The notes under the pieces were generated by a model, which saw only the letters and a list, made by a program, of their open reading frames with translations, searched no databases and was not told the origin of the DNA. Of a stretch of 64,000 bases of DNA, positions 16,430 to 26,685 are shown piece by piece. This DNA is from Prevotella sp. (lineage in GTDB: Bacteria > Bacteroidota > Bacteroidia > Bacteroidales > Bacteroidaceae), in contig JAILEG010000036.1 of assembly GCA_024688365.1 (NCBI GenBank), positions 25,732 through 89,731 of the forward strand. Reading direction: 5' to 3'. A program made the position numbers and the translations under genes. The stretch's first letter is position 1. Each line of letters begins with the position of its first letter.

Positions 16430-16840
16430 ATGCAGATATACGTCATACAGAAGAAGCTCGGAAGCAGAAAAGAATTGGGCAGACACCCTGTGACACTCAC
16501 CCGCCAGTCTCCCACACTCTCTGTCCTGCTCCAAGACCTGACTTTCCTGGGACTGACAGCAGCCCAGGCCCACCCAGGCATCACAGCCTTGGAAGAAGAG
16601 GAGATTGCCACACAAGCCACTGAAGGACGAATCAAGTTTGCTGACCGATATGGCAAGAACCGTGACACGCTGGACAAAGCCATGCAACGTACCCAACAGG
16701 CATTTGATGACGGACTTTTCCGTGTGTTCATCAATGGTGAGGAGATCACATCATGGGATGCAGCCATCAATATGACCGAGGGTGACGAAGTGGTTTTTCT
16801 CCGGCTGACCATGCTGACCGGACTTTACTTTTTCTTTTGA
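16430..16840 (+). CDS. Small beta-grasp-like protein upstream of the DUF4132 protein
   Basis: 136 residues, not recognised with certainty. The start MQIYVIQKKLG...VTLTRQSPTLSVLLQDL looks like a beta-hairpin and first helix. The end FRVFINGEEITSWDAAINMTEGDEVVFLRLTMLTG resembles the last strands of ThiS/MoaD-type beta-grasp proteins (vNG...l.dGDEVvfl...), but it ends LYFFF rather than the C-terminal GG, so sulfur-carrier chemistry is unlikely. A charged helical insert separates the halves. It ends about 100 bases before the giant gene with no promoter between. Coding on this strand is favoured by the domain match and by the downstream partner. Confidence 0.6.
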   Translation: MQIYVIQKKLGSRKELGRHPVTLTRQSPTLSVLLQDLTFLGLTAAQAHPGITALEEEEIATQATEGRIKFADRYGKNRDTLDKAMQRTQQAFDDGLFRVFINGEEITSWDAAINMTEGDEVVFLRLTMLTGLYFFF

Positions 16841-16941
16841 ACTTCCCGTTTCACCTTGAGGCATAAGCCTGAATACTTAGAGTAGAACAACCACATATAG
16901 ATATATACCACCTAAACCTGGTGGAACTGAAAAAACCTATT

Positions 16942-19900
16942 ATGAAAACAAAAGAAGACCTGCTGGCACACTGCCGACAATACGTAGACAGCATCAGCCT
17001 GTGGCAATGCAACATTTGGGAGAAGACTATCGTGGCCTATTGCAAGGAGAACGACTACTCGCTCGACACCTACAATGACATTCCCACCAAATTAGAAGAC
17101 CAAAAGCGGTTCACGCTGCTCAACGTCAGCCAGTTCCTGCTGGCTGGAGGACACCTGCCCCATATCCTGCCCAAGGAGTATGCACAGCTTCTGGAAATCT
17201 ACATCAAAGGCATAGGCAACCTCTCAGACACGAAGGGACTGTTCCGCATTGATGTCAGGGAGAAGAAAACTGTAGAGGGAAACACCTCCCGCCTATCTGC
17301 CATCTACCGTTCTTTCTTCGCCGCAGCTGCCTACGGGCTGACCATTGACGAGCTTGTCCGTGGACAAATCCCCGATATGGGCGGAGGTTATTTCCATGTC
17401 TCCTATGCACCCGTCCTCACCGCAGCCATCCTTCATGGCGATACCAAAGCCATTGAGGCGGTCAAGCAAGTGTTGACAAGCGAGAACAACGTAGGTATCC
17501 TTACGCACGACCTGATTACTGCCATCGAGTGCAACAGCAATGAGGAGCTACACTCACTCCTGCTCGATGTACTGCGGGCGGCAAAGCTGCAGGAAGGTCT
17601 GCGGCAAAGCATTGTGGAGTGTGGCAACGAATACAACCTCACATTCTACAAACGGCTTCTCGATGTCATAGCCGAAGAGAACATGCTGCGGTACAGCTCC
17701 GTCCGCCGCTCCGTACAGACATGGGCTGGCTTAGGCTATGCCGCGGTTACCGACAAGGACATCAAGACCATCTTTGAGGGTATCCGACGCTTCCTCTTCC
17801 ATCCTGAAGAGCGGACGAAAGCCTATGTATCTGACAATGCCCTGCATGTTTATCTTGCTCTCTACAGTGCAGGTTCAGAAGACTTCACAGTGGCACAACA
17901 TGATGCCTTACAGCTCATTGACAGCGAGGCACCACTGCAAAACCGCATCGCAGCCATCTATTATTTAGACCGCTCTGACCATTTTGAAGTCACCAAACAC
18001 CTCAGCTTCTTTGCCCAGCACCTTGACGACAAATTCCTGTTGGCATTCCTTGTACAGCAACTCCACACAGAAGCATGGGCAGAAAAGGTATGTTATGGTA
18101 CCGTCAAGCCCGTCACAGGCGAGAAACAGAGATTATTCCTAACACTTTTCAATCACATCTTTGCCCGGCAGAAAGAGATAAAAGCCAAGGAGGTGTTCAA
18201 GTTCAAGGGCTTTGAATGGTTCTCCATCCAGCTCGAACGCTGTAACTATGTCAACGCTCTTTGGTTTTTCGCCAGTCACCTGAAGACCAGCGAGAGCATT
18301 AATGACCTGCTTACCATGAAGCTGCCTACGGGAGAAATCAGCTTCCTGTGTGACTACACCTATATAGACAAGGAACACAGCAAGCCACCTGTTAATTCTT
18401 TCATGCGCCATTACTATCCCTTGGGAAGCGCTGAGGCACGCCGTCAATTCCTTATCAGGACTATCTTCAACAGCAAAGATAAGGTTTTCAATCTACTGCT
18501 GAGCTACTTCCACAGCGAGACCTTCACCGAAGCTGAGGTAAAGGAGATAGAAAAGAAACTCCAGTCGAAAGTATCTGACACAAGGAACAAGGCGGTACAA
18601 GCCTTGCTGACCCTACCTTACACCCAGCTACACGCAGCTTACGGACGATTGCTGACCACTAAGGGCGACCATATCACGGCCGCATTGACGGAGCTGCGGG
18701 AAGGAAACACACAGCTGACGAAAGACTTTGCCATCACTGCTGGTGCCAGCCTGGCAATCGAGCCAATAGACTATCCTGGCGCAGAGGAAGGCTACGGGCT
18801 GTATAAAGTGGGGACTATTCCCGACATCAGACCTTACAATCCTTTTGAGTCATCAGCAGAGAAGAAGTCGCTCATAGGTAAACTTATCGGGAAAGTAACG
18901 GGCAGCAACCGTGCAGATGCCTCCCTTGTCTTTAGTTATACCTATGAAGAGCTGCACAAGCTGTATGCCGACTTAGAGAAAATTATCATTGACAATGCTG
19001 ATAAGGAATACAAGCCTCATTGGGGAGAGGCCATGACGTTGGGAGAGAAGGAATTCCTGCATGTTGGAAGTGAGTATTCATTAGACTGTCTACCCTACCC
19101 CGAACTATGGAAAGGCTTTGTCGCTGATCACCCCATAAAGGATGAAGACCTCTTGGGCATAGACATCATGCTGCGGCATATAGACAATGCCCATTTCTAT
19201 ACCCTCATTGAGCTTGAAGCTGACAACAATCCATTCGGCAGGCATGATATGTGTGGTAAATGGAAGTACGCTGGTCACTTCAAAGTTATTATTGAGGATC
19301 TGCTCACAGAAGTCCAAAAGCGCAACCCCACAGCCTTATTCAATGCCGCTTACAATCTGCTTGCCCTGTTCTACTTCTATTGCCCAAGCAATAAATTCAA
19401 GAACATCTATAGTAAATACACCCCGTCAGAAGGTGGAATCTTTGGCCATTATGCCTTCACTGGCGCAAGATCCTATGCAGAGGCCTGTTGGCAAAGCGAA
19501 ACAGAAAAGACGAGACTTACCGAGCTGCTCATAGCCATGTACCCAAAATATGTCGTCAACGGTGATGACGATACTCCATATTGGGCTGATCGGTTTTTCC
19601 CAAATCTGCTTCTGCTGTCTGACTATAATCTGCAAGACAGGATTTCAGACAATGCCGTCATGGAGATTCTGTTGAATAAGGATGGGTATGCACTCCGTCA
19701 GGAATGCCACGCTATCTATTCGCATCGGGCTAACCGACTCACGATTGTTTACGAGAAAGAGGAGGAACGGGATCCTCGCCTGAACAAAGAGGTATATGAT
19801 AACCTGCGCAGGTTCATCGACCGCATAGCCCAGCATCTCTTCAAGATTGAGCTGACACGCCGCAATGCACCCACCGTGGTTTCCGGACTGATCTCGCATA

Positions 19901-21891
19901 TCGGCACAGCCATGACCCTTCAAGGAAGCGACTATCTTATCAAGGCCATGCAGGCATTGGGCAAGGATCATCTTGTTGCAGGCGGATACGGCACGGAGAA
20001 ACGCACCGTTCTGACTGAGATTATCCGGTCCTCCTTCCCTCTGCCATCCGACACACCCAACTCGCTCAGCCGTATCAGCAGTGACCGGCTGCTGGAACTT
20101 GCCTACTTCGCCCCACAATGGCAGGCTCTTGTCAAGGCATACCTTGGCTGGGAAGGATTCGATTTGGCTTACTACTACTTCATAGCACACACGAAGGAGA
20201 TGAGCTATGATGAGAAACGGGCTGCCACAGTACTCTATACCGACCTTGCACCCGAAGACCTTACCGACGGTGCCTTCGATGAACGACTTTTCCACGAAGC
20301 TTACACAACAGTGGGTGAGAAACGGTTCGACCTTTTCTACAAGGCTGCCCGATACATTGGCAACAGCAATTTCCACAGCCGCGCACGCCGCTTTGCCGAC
20401 ACTGCTTTGGGGAAGATAAGCGAGGATACAATAACCGAACAGATACTGACGAAGCGCAACAAGGATGCACTCTGTTCCCTGGGACTTCTCCCTGACAGGA
20501 GCGATGAGGCTTTGCAATGCCGCTACCAACTCATACAACGCTTTCTGAAAGATTCAAAGCAATATGGGGCGCAACGTCAGGCATCGGAGAAACGGGCATG
20601 CGAGATTGCCCTGCTGAACCTCTCACGGGGAGCAGGATATGCTGACCCCATCCAGCTGACATGGCGGATGGAGAGCCTGCAAGTGGCAGAGAATGCCGAA
20701 TATCTCAACGGTATCAGTGTCGAGGATTACACACTGTCGCTGAACATTGCCGCTGACGGAACAAACAGACTCAGCATCAGGCAAGGAGAGAAGAAGCTGA
20801 AAAGCGTACCCACTAAAATAAAAAAACATCCCGACTACCTCCGCATTGCCACTATGGGCAGGGAATGGACACAGCAATACCGTCGCGCCAGAGCGATGAT
20901 GGAAGACATGATGATTCGCCAGACACCCTTGCGCCCGCAGGATGCCGAGGTGATAGCACACAATCCAATCGTCAGTCCGATGTTCCGGCAGTTGCTTCTC
21001 AGCCAAGGCAGTACCATCGGCTTTTACACAGATGAAGGCTTGGAGACGCTAAGCGGCATCAAGGCAATGGATTCAAGTGCCCCACTGACCATCACCCATG
21101 CCTGCCAACTCTATAATGACCACTCGTGGTCGGCCTGGCAGCATTTCGTTTTCAGCCGGAAGATGGTGCAACCCTTCAAGCAGGTGTTCCGTGAGATTTA
21201 TGTCCCAACACCTGATGAGGCAGGGAGCTATGAGTCACGACGTTACAGTGGCTACCAGATACAGGTGAGACAAACCGCAGCAGCACTGCGCAGCCGAGGA
21301 TGGACCGCCGACTATGAAAGCGGCTTGCGCAAGGTGTTCTACAGGCAGGGCATCGCTGTTGAGCTGTATGCTGAAGCCGACTGGTTCAGTCCTGCCGATG
21401 TGGAGGCACCTGCAATTGAGTATGTCAGCTTCTATCCTACACGCAGTCACGAACACCTGAAGATTGAGGATATTGACCCGATACTCTACAGTGAGGTGAT
21501 GCGTGATGTGGACATGGCGGTCAGCATCGCCTTTGTAGGTGGTGTAGACCCCGAGACACACAACTCCACCAAGGAACTGCGTGCTGTCATAGCTGAGTGT
21601 ACGGCAGAACTGCTGAAGCTCAGCAATGTCACCATTTCCGACAATTTCATTCACATCCGTGGCACACTCGCCAATTACACCGTCCACCTCGGTTCAGGCA
21701 TCGTACGTCAGGTGGGTGGCATGGAGATTCCTATTGTACCCGTCCACAGTCAGCATCGTGGCAAACTCTATCTCCCCTTCATGGACGAAGACCCCAAGAC
21801 CGTGGAGATTATCTCAAAGATGGTGCTGCTGGCAGAAGACAACAAACTGAAAGACCCTACTATCTTGCAGGCTATCAAGCGGAATCTATAA
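16942..21891 (+). CDS. Giant DUF4132-type protein (probable DUF5724 N-terminus)
   Basis: 1649 residues, no signal peptide or membrane segments. The C-terminal third resembles DUF4132: the WSAWQHFVFSRKMVQPFKQVFREIYVP block, then SGYQIQVRQTAAALRSRGWTADYESGLRKVFY and EYVSFYP. The long N-terminal part is helical and may be the DUF5724 region that accompanies it in Bacteroidota (recalled, not searched). E. coli MolR/YehI is a DUF4132 protein coded beside a MoxR ATPase and a VWA protein; neither is present here. An in-frame GTG at 16921 is an alternative start. Function unknown; cytoplasmic. Confidence 0.7.
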   Translation: MKTKEDLLAHCRQYVDSISLWQCNIWEKTIVAYCKENDYSLDTYNDIPTKLEDQKRFTLLNVSQFLLAGGHLPHILPKEYAQLLEIYIKGIGNLSDTKGLFRIDVREKKTVEGNTSRLSAIYRSFFAAAAYGLTIDELVRGQIPDMGGGYFHVSYAPVLTAAILHGDTKAIEAVKQVLTSENNVGILTHDLITAIECNSNEELHSLLLDVLRAAKLQEGLRQSIVECGNEYNLTFYKRLLDVIAEENMLRYSSVRRSVQTWAGLGYAAVTDKDIKTIFEGIRRFLFHPEERTKAYVSDNALHVYLALYSAGSEDFTVAQHDALQLIDSEAPLQNRIAAIYYLDRSDHFEVTKHLSFFAQHLDDKFLLAFLVQQLHTEAWAEKVCYGTVKPVTGEKQRLFLTLFNHIFARQKEIKAKEVFKFKGFEWFSIQLERCNYVNALWFFASHLKTSESINDLLTMKLPTGEISFLCDYTYIDKEHSKPPVNSFMRHYYPLGSAEARRQFLIRTIFNSKDKVFNLLLSYFHSETFTEAEVKEIEKKLQSKVSDTRNKAVQALLTLPYTQLHAAYGRLLTTKGDHITAALTELREGNTQLTKDFAITAGASLAIEPIDYPGAEEGYGLYKVGTIPDIRPYNPFESSAEKKSLIGKLIGKVTGSNRADASLVFSYTYEELHKLYADLEKIIIDNADKEYKPHWGEAMTLGEKEFLHVGSEYSLDCLPYPELWKGFVADHPIKDEDLLGIDIMLRHIDNAHFYTLIELEADNNPFGRHDMCGKWKYAGHFKVIIEDLLTEVQKRNPTALFNAAYNLLALFYFYCPSNKFKNIYSKYTPSEGGIFGHYAFTGARSYAEACWQSETEKTRLTELLIAMYPKYVVNGDDDTPYWADRFFPNLLLLSDYNLQDRISDNAVMEILLNKDGYALRQECHAIYSHRANRLTIVYEKEEERDPRLNKEVYDNLRRFIDRIAQHLFKIELTRRNAPTVVSGLISHIGTAMTLQGSDYLIKAMQALGKDHLVAGGYGTEKRTVLTEIIRSSFPLPSDTPNSLSRISSDRLLELAYFAPQWQALVKAYLGWEGFDLAYYYFIAHTKEMSYDEKRAATVLYTDLAPEDLTDGAFDERLFHEAYTTVGEKRFDLFYKAARYIGNSNFHSRARRFADTALGKISEDTITEQILTKRNKDALCSLGLLPDRSDEALQCRYQLIQRFLKDSKQYGAQRQASEKRACEIALLNLSRGAGYADPIQLTWRMESLQVAENAEYLNGISVEDYTLSLNIAADGTNRLSIRQGEKKLKSVPTKIKKHPDYLRIATMGREWTQQYRRARAMMEDMMIRQTPLRPQDAEVIAHNPIVSPMFRQLLLSQGSTIGFYTDEGLETLSGIKAMDSSAPLTITHACQLYNDHSWSAWQHFVFSRKMVQPFKQVFREIYVPTPDEAGSYESRRYSGYQIQVRQTAAALRSRGWTADYESGLRKVFYRQGIAVELYAEADWFSPADVEAPAIEYVSFYPTRSHEHLKIEDIDPILYSEVMRDVDMAVSIAFVGGVDPETHNSTKELRAVIAECTAELLKLSNVTISDNFIHIRGTLANYTVHLGSGIVRQVGGMEIPIVPVHSQHRGKLYLPFMDEDPKTVEIISKMVLLAEDNKLKDPTILQAIKRNL

Positions 21892-21942
21892 TCCAATGCC
21901 CCTTAGCATCGCTTTATACCTCATATATTCACCTATCCTATT

Positions 21943-21972
21943 GGACTGGATTCCTGATTTGGAGTCCAGTCC
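21943..21972 (+). terminator. Terminator after the DUF4132 gene
   Basis: GGACTGGA (21943-21950) pairs with TCCAGTCC (21965-21972), with inner TCC/GGA pairing, followed by TTCTGTTT. The rest of 21973-22297 shows no gene. Confidence 0.65.
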
Positions 21973-22297
21973 TTCTGTTTACATCATCTGCATTGCAGAA
22001 GAAAAATGTTCATGCCCTCATATTATCCGCAATAATTACTTTGCACGAACCATCCTGTCTTTGCCTAAAAACCAGCCGAAAACATATCAGTCCAGTACCA
22101 GACTTGCACAAAGCACACTGATTTTATCCAGTCCCCAAGGATATATCAGACATGATTAGGGCCAACCACATCCTGAAACACAGGTGGAAAGGAACGTACT
22201 GCTGTCTGACCCAAGCCAATATCCCCAGTAAGCAAGTCGTAACAACATTGGAATTATATTGCAATAAGGGTGCAAAGCTCCTGTAATATGGATCCTG

Positions 22298-22306
22298 TAC
22301 CTTTGC
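22298..22306 (+). promoter_or_regulatory. Promoter -7 box of TonB receptor/beta-helix operon
   Basis: TACCTTTGC, 41 bases before the ATG at 22347. Confidence 0.75.
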
Positions 22307-22346
22307 CGACGTGAAATGAAAATCATTATCAGTATTGAAACAAAAG

Positions 22347-25040
22347 ATGGATATAAGCAAAAAAAAGCTGACAACAATGCTGCTTGCGGTTTCTGCCTTA
22401 CACGTATCTGCCCAGCAGATTGCCGGACGCATTATTGACAAAAACACAAAAGAACCACTCATCGGTGCCGTAGTTGAGGTTGAAGGGACAACATTGAAAG
22501 GAGTAGCTGACATTGACGGTGAGTTCCATATAAATGGACTGCCAGAGAATTCCTACACCTTATCTATAAAATATATAGGGTATAAACCAAAGAGGATAAA
22601 GGGCACAGCGGTCAAGAACTCCAACCAGGATGATAGGACGATGACCGTTGAAATGATTACGGATGAGCAGCAGCTGAAAGGGGTCACGGTAAGTGCCATA
22701 AAAAGAACAAACACAGAAGCGGCAGCCATACAAACCCTAAAGAGCAGTTCGGTCATTCTCAGCAATGTATCGGCACAGGAGATACAGAAGACACAAGACA
22801 GCAATGCTGGAGAGGTCATCCGTCGCATACCAGGCATAAGCATCATCGAGGACAAGTTTGTCATGGTCCGTGGACTTTCACAACGATACAACAATGTATG
22901 GATCAACGGCGGAGCAGTCCCAAGCAGTGAGGCTGACAGCAGGGCCTTCTCCTTCGACATCATACCAAGTTCACAGATTGACAACCTTACCATCGTGAAG
23001 ACACCCTCAGCTCCCTATCCAGCTGACTATACAGGTGGATTCATCATCATAAACACGAAGGAGATTCCCACACAGAACTATATATCCGTACAAGCAGGAA
23101 GCAACTGGAATGATGCTACCCATTTCAAAAGCTTCCTGAAGAACCAGAGAAATGAGAGCTGGTTCACAAAGACAATAACCCCTATAGCCGACTTGAGACT
23201 GTCAGCTACTACGGGGCAGCAATGGCATCTGAACGGGGCACGGCTCGGAATGGTAGCAGCCGTCAACTACACAAAGGAGTACCGTACCATTACAGATATG
23301 GAAAACAACCTCTACGGTGTATATGATGCCTCCAATGACCGCAGGAATTACCTCCGTCACTCATCTGATGACCAATATAATGCCAATGATAGGCTTGGAG
23401 CCATGCTGAACCTTACGCTTCTCAGCAGGAACGGCAATAACAAGTACCAGCTGAAGAACATTCTCAACCGACTGACCAACACTCGATATACCTGGCGCGA
23501 GGGTGTCACAGCCCAGGCAAACATGGAACATTCCGCGGAATACTATTACCGGACCAGGACAACATATAACGGACAGATGACGGGAAGGCATACGGCATCC
23601 AGCGGCGATGCACTTGACTGGAGCATCGGCTATGCTTATGCCAACCGTTATCTCCCTGATCGCAGAAGGTACCTCGTTGACGACGCTCTTGAGACTGGCA
23701 TATATGCCCTTAGTACCGGAAACGACATTTCCCGTGAATGGACAAAGCTTGACGAGCATATCCTGTCGGCAAATGCCAACTACTCGCATAAGTTTCAATT
23801 AGCATCCTGGGCACCCACGCTCATGGCTGGTGCATACGGAGAATACCGTAGCCGTAAATATACTACAGAAGAGAAAGTGTACAACTGGAACGCTGACAGC
23901 AATAATATGCCAGCTGGATTCCGCCACATGGATATCCCCTCTCTGCTGAGCAACAGAGAAAACTACGGTACAGACAAACTCTACCTACTGGAGCTTTCAC
24001 GATGGCGAAACAACTATCGTGGCCATAACACCCTTGGAGCAGGCTATCTCTCAGCCACTCTCCCTCTTGGGCAACTTGACATTCTCGCCGGAATCCGGTA
24101 TGAATACAACGACATGGAACTCATCTCCAACACAAGGGATAATGAAAAGAGCGAGGCTGCACGACATTACAAGACGCAAGACTTTTTCCCTTCCGTCAGC
24201 GCAACTTATAAATTCAACGACCAGCATCAGCTTCGCACAAGCTATGGACGTAGCATCAACCGACCTGAGTTCAGGGAAGTATCATCGTCGGTCTACTACG
24301 ATTTCGACCTGGCATCCGACGTACAGGGCAATACCGAGCTGACCAGTTGCTACGTTGACAACCTCGACCTGCGCTGGGAATACTACCCCAGCAAGGGAGA
24401 ATACATCTCACTGGCCACGTTCTACAAACATTTCAACAGTCCTATAGAATGGACCTACACCGTTGCCGGAGGCACCGACTTGATTTACTCCTACAAGAAC
24501 GCTGTGAGTGCCAACAACTACGGAGTGGAACTTGACATACGGAAAGACCTATCAGGCATTGGACTGACCAACTTCAGCTGGTCATTTAACGGGGCACTGA
24601 TCAAAAGCCGTGTGAAGTTTGAGGAAGGCAGCAAGGAGGAGAACCGGCCAATGCAGGGCCAGTCACCTTACCTTATCAACACCGGGATTTTCTATCGGAA
24701 CGAGAAAGCGCAATTACAGGCAGCCCTGCTCTACAACCGCATAGGCAAGAGAATCATCGGAGTCGGAAGGAGTGAAGGATCAGTGACTGGTGAGGAGACA
24801 GCTCGCATTCCTGACAGTTATGAAATGCCACGCAACACCATCGACTTCTCCATGACCAAGAAATTCGGAACACATTGGGAAGCCAGATTGAATGTCCGTG
24901 ACCTCTTGGACGAGAAAGTCTACTATAAGCAATTTGCAAATGTAACCTATTCTGATGGAACTCACAGAGAGGTGGAAGAAATAACACGCAGTTTCAAACC
25001 AGGAAGAAACATTGGCTTATCAATAGAATATAAATTTTAA
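22347..25040 (+). CDS. TonB-dependent outer-membrane receptor
   Basis: 897 residues. A signal peptide ends near SALHVSA; then a carboxypeptidase-regulatory-like domain (about 25-105: IAGRIIDKNTKEPLIGAVVEVEGT...GYKPKRIKG), a plug domain (VIRRIPGISIIEDKFVMVRGLSQRYNNVWINGG), and a 22-strand barrel ending in an aromatic residue (GLSIEYKF). The barrel opens with the ADYTGGFIIINTKE signature. No SusD gene follows; a beta-helix lipoprotein does, 9 bases downstream. An in-frame TTG at 22335 was passed over for the ATG. Ligand unknown; it works in the outer membrane with TonB-ExbBD. Confidence 0.9.
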   Translation: MDISKKKLTTMLLAVSALHVSAQQIAGRIIDKNTKEPLIGAVVEVEGTTLKGVADIDGEFHINGLPENSYTLSIKYIGYKPKRIKGTAVKNSNQDDRTMTVEMITDEQQLKGVTVSAIKRTNTEAAAIQTLKSSSVILSNVSAQEIQKTQDSNAGEVIRRIPGISIIEDKFVMVRGLSQRYNNVWINGGAVPSSEADSRAFSFDIIPSSQIDNLTIVKTPSAPYPADYTGGFIIINTKEIPTQNYISVQAGSNWNDATHFKSFLKNQRNESWFTKTITPIADLRLSATTGQQWHLNGARLGMVAAVNYTKEYRTITDMENNLYGVYDASNDRRNYLRHSSDDQYNANDRLGAMLNLTLLSRNGNNKYQLKNILNRLTNTRYTWREGVTAQANMEHSAEYYYRTRTTYNGQMTGRHTASSGDALDWSIGYAYANRYLPDRRRYLVDDALETGIYALSTGNDISREWTKLDEHILSANANYSHKFQLASWAPTLMAGAYGEYRSRKYTTEEKVYNWNADSNNMPAGFRHMDIPSLLSNRENYGTDKLYLLELSRWRNNYRGHNTLGAGYLSATLPLGQLDILAGIRYEYNDMELISNTRDNEKSEAARHYKTQDFFPSVSATYKFNDQHQLRTSYGRSINRPEFREVSSSVYYDFDLASDVQGNTELTSCYVDNLDLRWEYYPSKGEYISLATFYKHFNSPIEWTYTVAGGTDLIYSYKNAVSANNYGVELDIRKDLSGIGLTNFSWSFNGALIKSRVKFEEGSKEENRPMQGQSPYLINTGIFYRNEKAQLQAALLYNRIGKRIIGVGRSEGSVTGEETARIPDSYEMPRNTIDFSMTKKFGTHWEARLNVRDLLDEKVYYKQFANVTYSDGTHREVEEITRSFKPGRNIGLSIEYKF

Positions 25041-25049
25041 TAACTCTAA

Positions 25050-26600
25050 ATGATGAAAGTTATGAATGGTAAAAAGATGATTGGCTGTATGAGCCTCATG
25101 ATGGCTGTAGCCGGGTTCACAGCATGTAGCAGCAGTGATGACGTTACTGAGGGCAAGGGAACGACACCCGAAAACACAAGCTACTTATGGTCAACCGACA
25201 ATGGGCTGAAAGCCTGCGACCACATTCTCTTCGATGAGAAAGGAAATGAGAGCATCAGTGGCAGCGTTATCGGTAATGGTGACCAGGAATTCGTATTCAA
25301 GGGAAAACAGACCTTAAAGAAAGGAACCTATCTGCTCAAGGGATGGGTATATATCGCCGACGGGGCGCAGCTTACCATTGAGCCAGGTACCATCATCAAG
25401 GGCAACAAGGATACCAAGGCAAGCCTTATCACAGAGCGTGGAGGACAGCTGATTGCCAAAGGAACAGCCAAGGAGCCTATTGTATTTACCTCAGAACAAG
25501 CGGCCGGAAACCGTAAGCCAGGCGACTGGGGAGGTGTCATCCTCTGCGGAAAGGCCACAAACAACCAGACTGAGATGCAGATTGAGGGCGGCCCAAGAAC
25601 CAAACATGGTGGCAACAATGATACTGACAATTCAGGGATCCTCGAATATGTACGTATTGAGTTCGCTGGTTATCCATTCCAGAAAGACAAGGAAATAAAT
25701 GGTCTCACCCTTGGCTCTGTTGGCTCAGGCACAACTATTGACCATATCCAGGTATCCTACTCTAACGACGACTCCTACGAATGGTTTGGCGGAACCGTAA
25801 ATTGCAGGCATCTCATAGCCTATCATGGATGGGACGATGACTTCGACACAGACAACGGATATTCAGGTAACGTACAGTTCGGGCTTTCCGTCCGCGACAG
25901 CAAGATTGCCGACACATCACAAAGCAACGGGTTTGAGAGCGACAACAGTGCTGACGGTTCTGCTGTAAGCCCATATACCACGGCTACTTTCTCTAACATT
26001 ACCTTTGTAGGCCCTAAGCTTGACACACAGTTTACCAACTCAGTCGATTACATCACAGGAGGCTCAATGAATCCCAACAATGGAGCGGCACTCGGAAAAT
26101 TCCAGGCTGCCATGCAGATCCGGCGCAACTCACGTCTCAACTGCCATAACTCTGTTGTGCTGGGATGGCCCATCGGACTGTTGCTCGACAATCAGAAAGG
26201 TGATACACAAGGAGCGGCAACGGCAGGAAGCCTGAAGGTTAACAACGTTTATTTTGCTGGTGTGGATGCGGTTGGTACTGATGCCAACAAATTGTATGAT
26301 GATGTTCTCGTAACCGAATATGACAGCAACGGAAAACCTGTCACAGACAAGACACAGAAGAGCTTCTCTGCGACATGGTTCCCTAAGCAAAATGGGAACA
26401 AGGTTTTTGCCAACATCTCCGACCTGGCGTTTACAGCCAACGGATATATCCCAAGCCCAACAAGCCCCGTACTCAATGCCGCCAATTTCAGCAGTCTCAG
26501 TTCATGGTTCAGCAAAGTAAACTATATCGGAGCTTTTGCAGCAGCTGACAGCTGGATAGACAGCTGGACCAACTTTGACCCACAGAACACAAAATACTAA
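25050..26600 (+). CDS. Surface beta-helix lipoprotein, partner of the TonB receptor
   Basis: 516 residues. The signal peptide ends at lipidated Cys26 in FTAC, followed by SSSDD, which fits the Bacteroidota surface-export signal (acidic residues just after the cysteine). The mature part has repeated short strands and turns typical of right-handed beta-helices (GWVYIADGAQLTIEPGTII, GQLIAKGTAKEPIVFTS, GLTLGSVGSGTTIDHIQVSYSNDDSYEWFGG). Acidic clusters such as DDDFDTDNGYSGN could bind metal. The 9-base gap to the receptor gene implies one transcript, so it is probably an external ligand-capturing lid or accessory. Ligand unknown. Confidence 0.75.
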   Translation: MMKVMNGKKMIGCMSLMMAVAGFTACSSSDDVTEGKGTTPENTSYLWSTDNGLKACDHILFDEKGNESISGSVIGNGDQEFVFKGKQTLKKGTYLLKGWVYIADGAQLTIEPGTIIKGNKDTKASLITERGGQLIAKGTAKEPIVFTSEQAAGNRKPGDWGGVILCGKATNNQTEMQIEGGPRTKHGGNNDTDNSGILEYVRIEFAGYPFQKDKEINGLTLGSVGSGTTIDHIQVSYSNDDSYEWFGGTVNCRHLIAYHGWDDDFDTDNGYSGNVQFGLSVRDSKIADTSQSNGFESDNSADGSAVSPYTTATFSNITFVGPKLDTQFTNSVDYITGGSMNPNNGAALGKFQAAMQIRRNSRLNCHNSVVLGWPIGLLLDNQKGDTQGAATAGSLKVNNVYFAGVDAVGTDANKLYDDVLVTEYDSNGKPVTDKTQKSFSATWFPKQNGNKVFANISDLAFTANGYIPSPTSPVLNAANFSSLSSWFSKVNYIGAFAAADSWIDSWTNFDPQNTKY

Positions 26601-26615
26601 ATTGCCCTATTTCTC

Positions 26616-26663
26616 AACATAAAAGCCTATCGGCACAAATAGATGCCGATAGGCTTTTATGTT
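26616..26663. terminator. Bidirectional terminator
   Basis: Perfect 20-bp inverted repeat (26616-26635 with 26644-26663), eight-base loop, between the convergent lipoprotein and glmM genes. Both exits carry T-rich tracts within the arms. Confidence 0.9.
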
Positions 26664-26685
26664 GCTCTCAAATCAGAGAGGAGGC

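Noticed and set aside
16363..16812. Minus-strand frame opposite the beta-grasp-like gene
   Set aside because: Serine- and cysteine-rich without domain features; the plus-strand frame has a beta-grasp-like end and precedes the DUF4132 gene.
19645..20538. Minus-strand open frame inside the DUF4132 gene
   Set aside because: Antisense shadow; the plus strand codes continuously across it.
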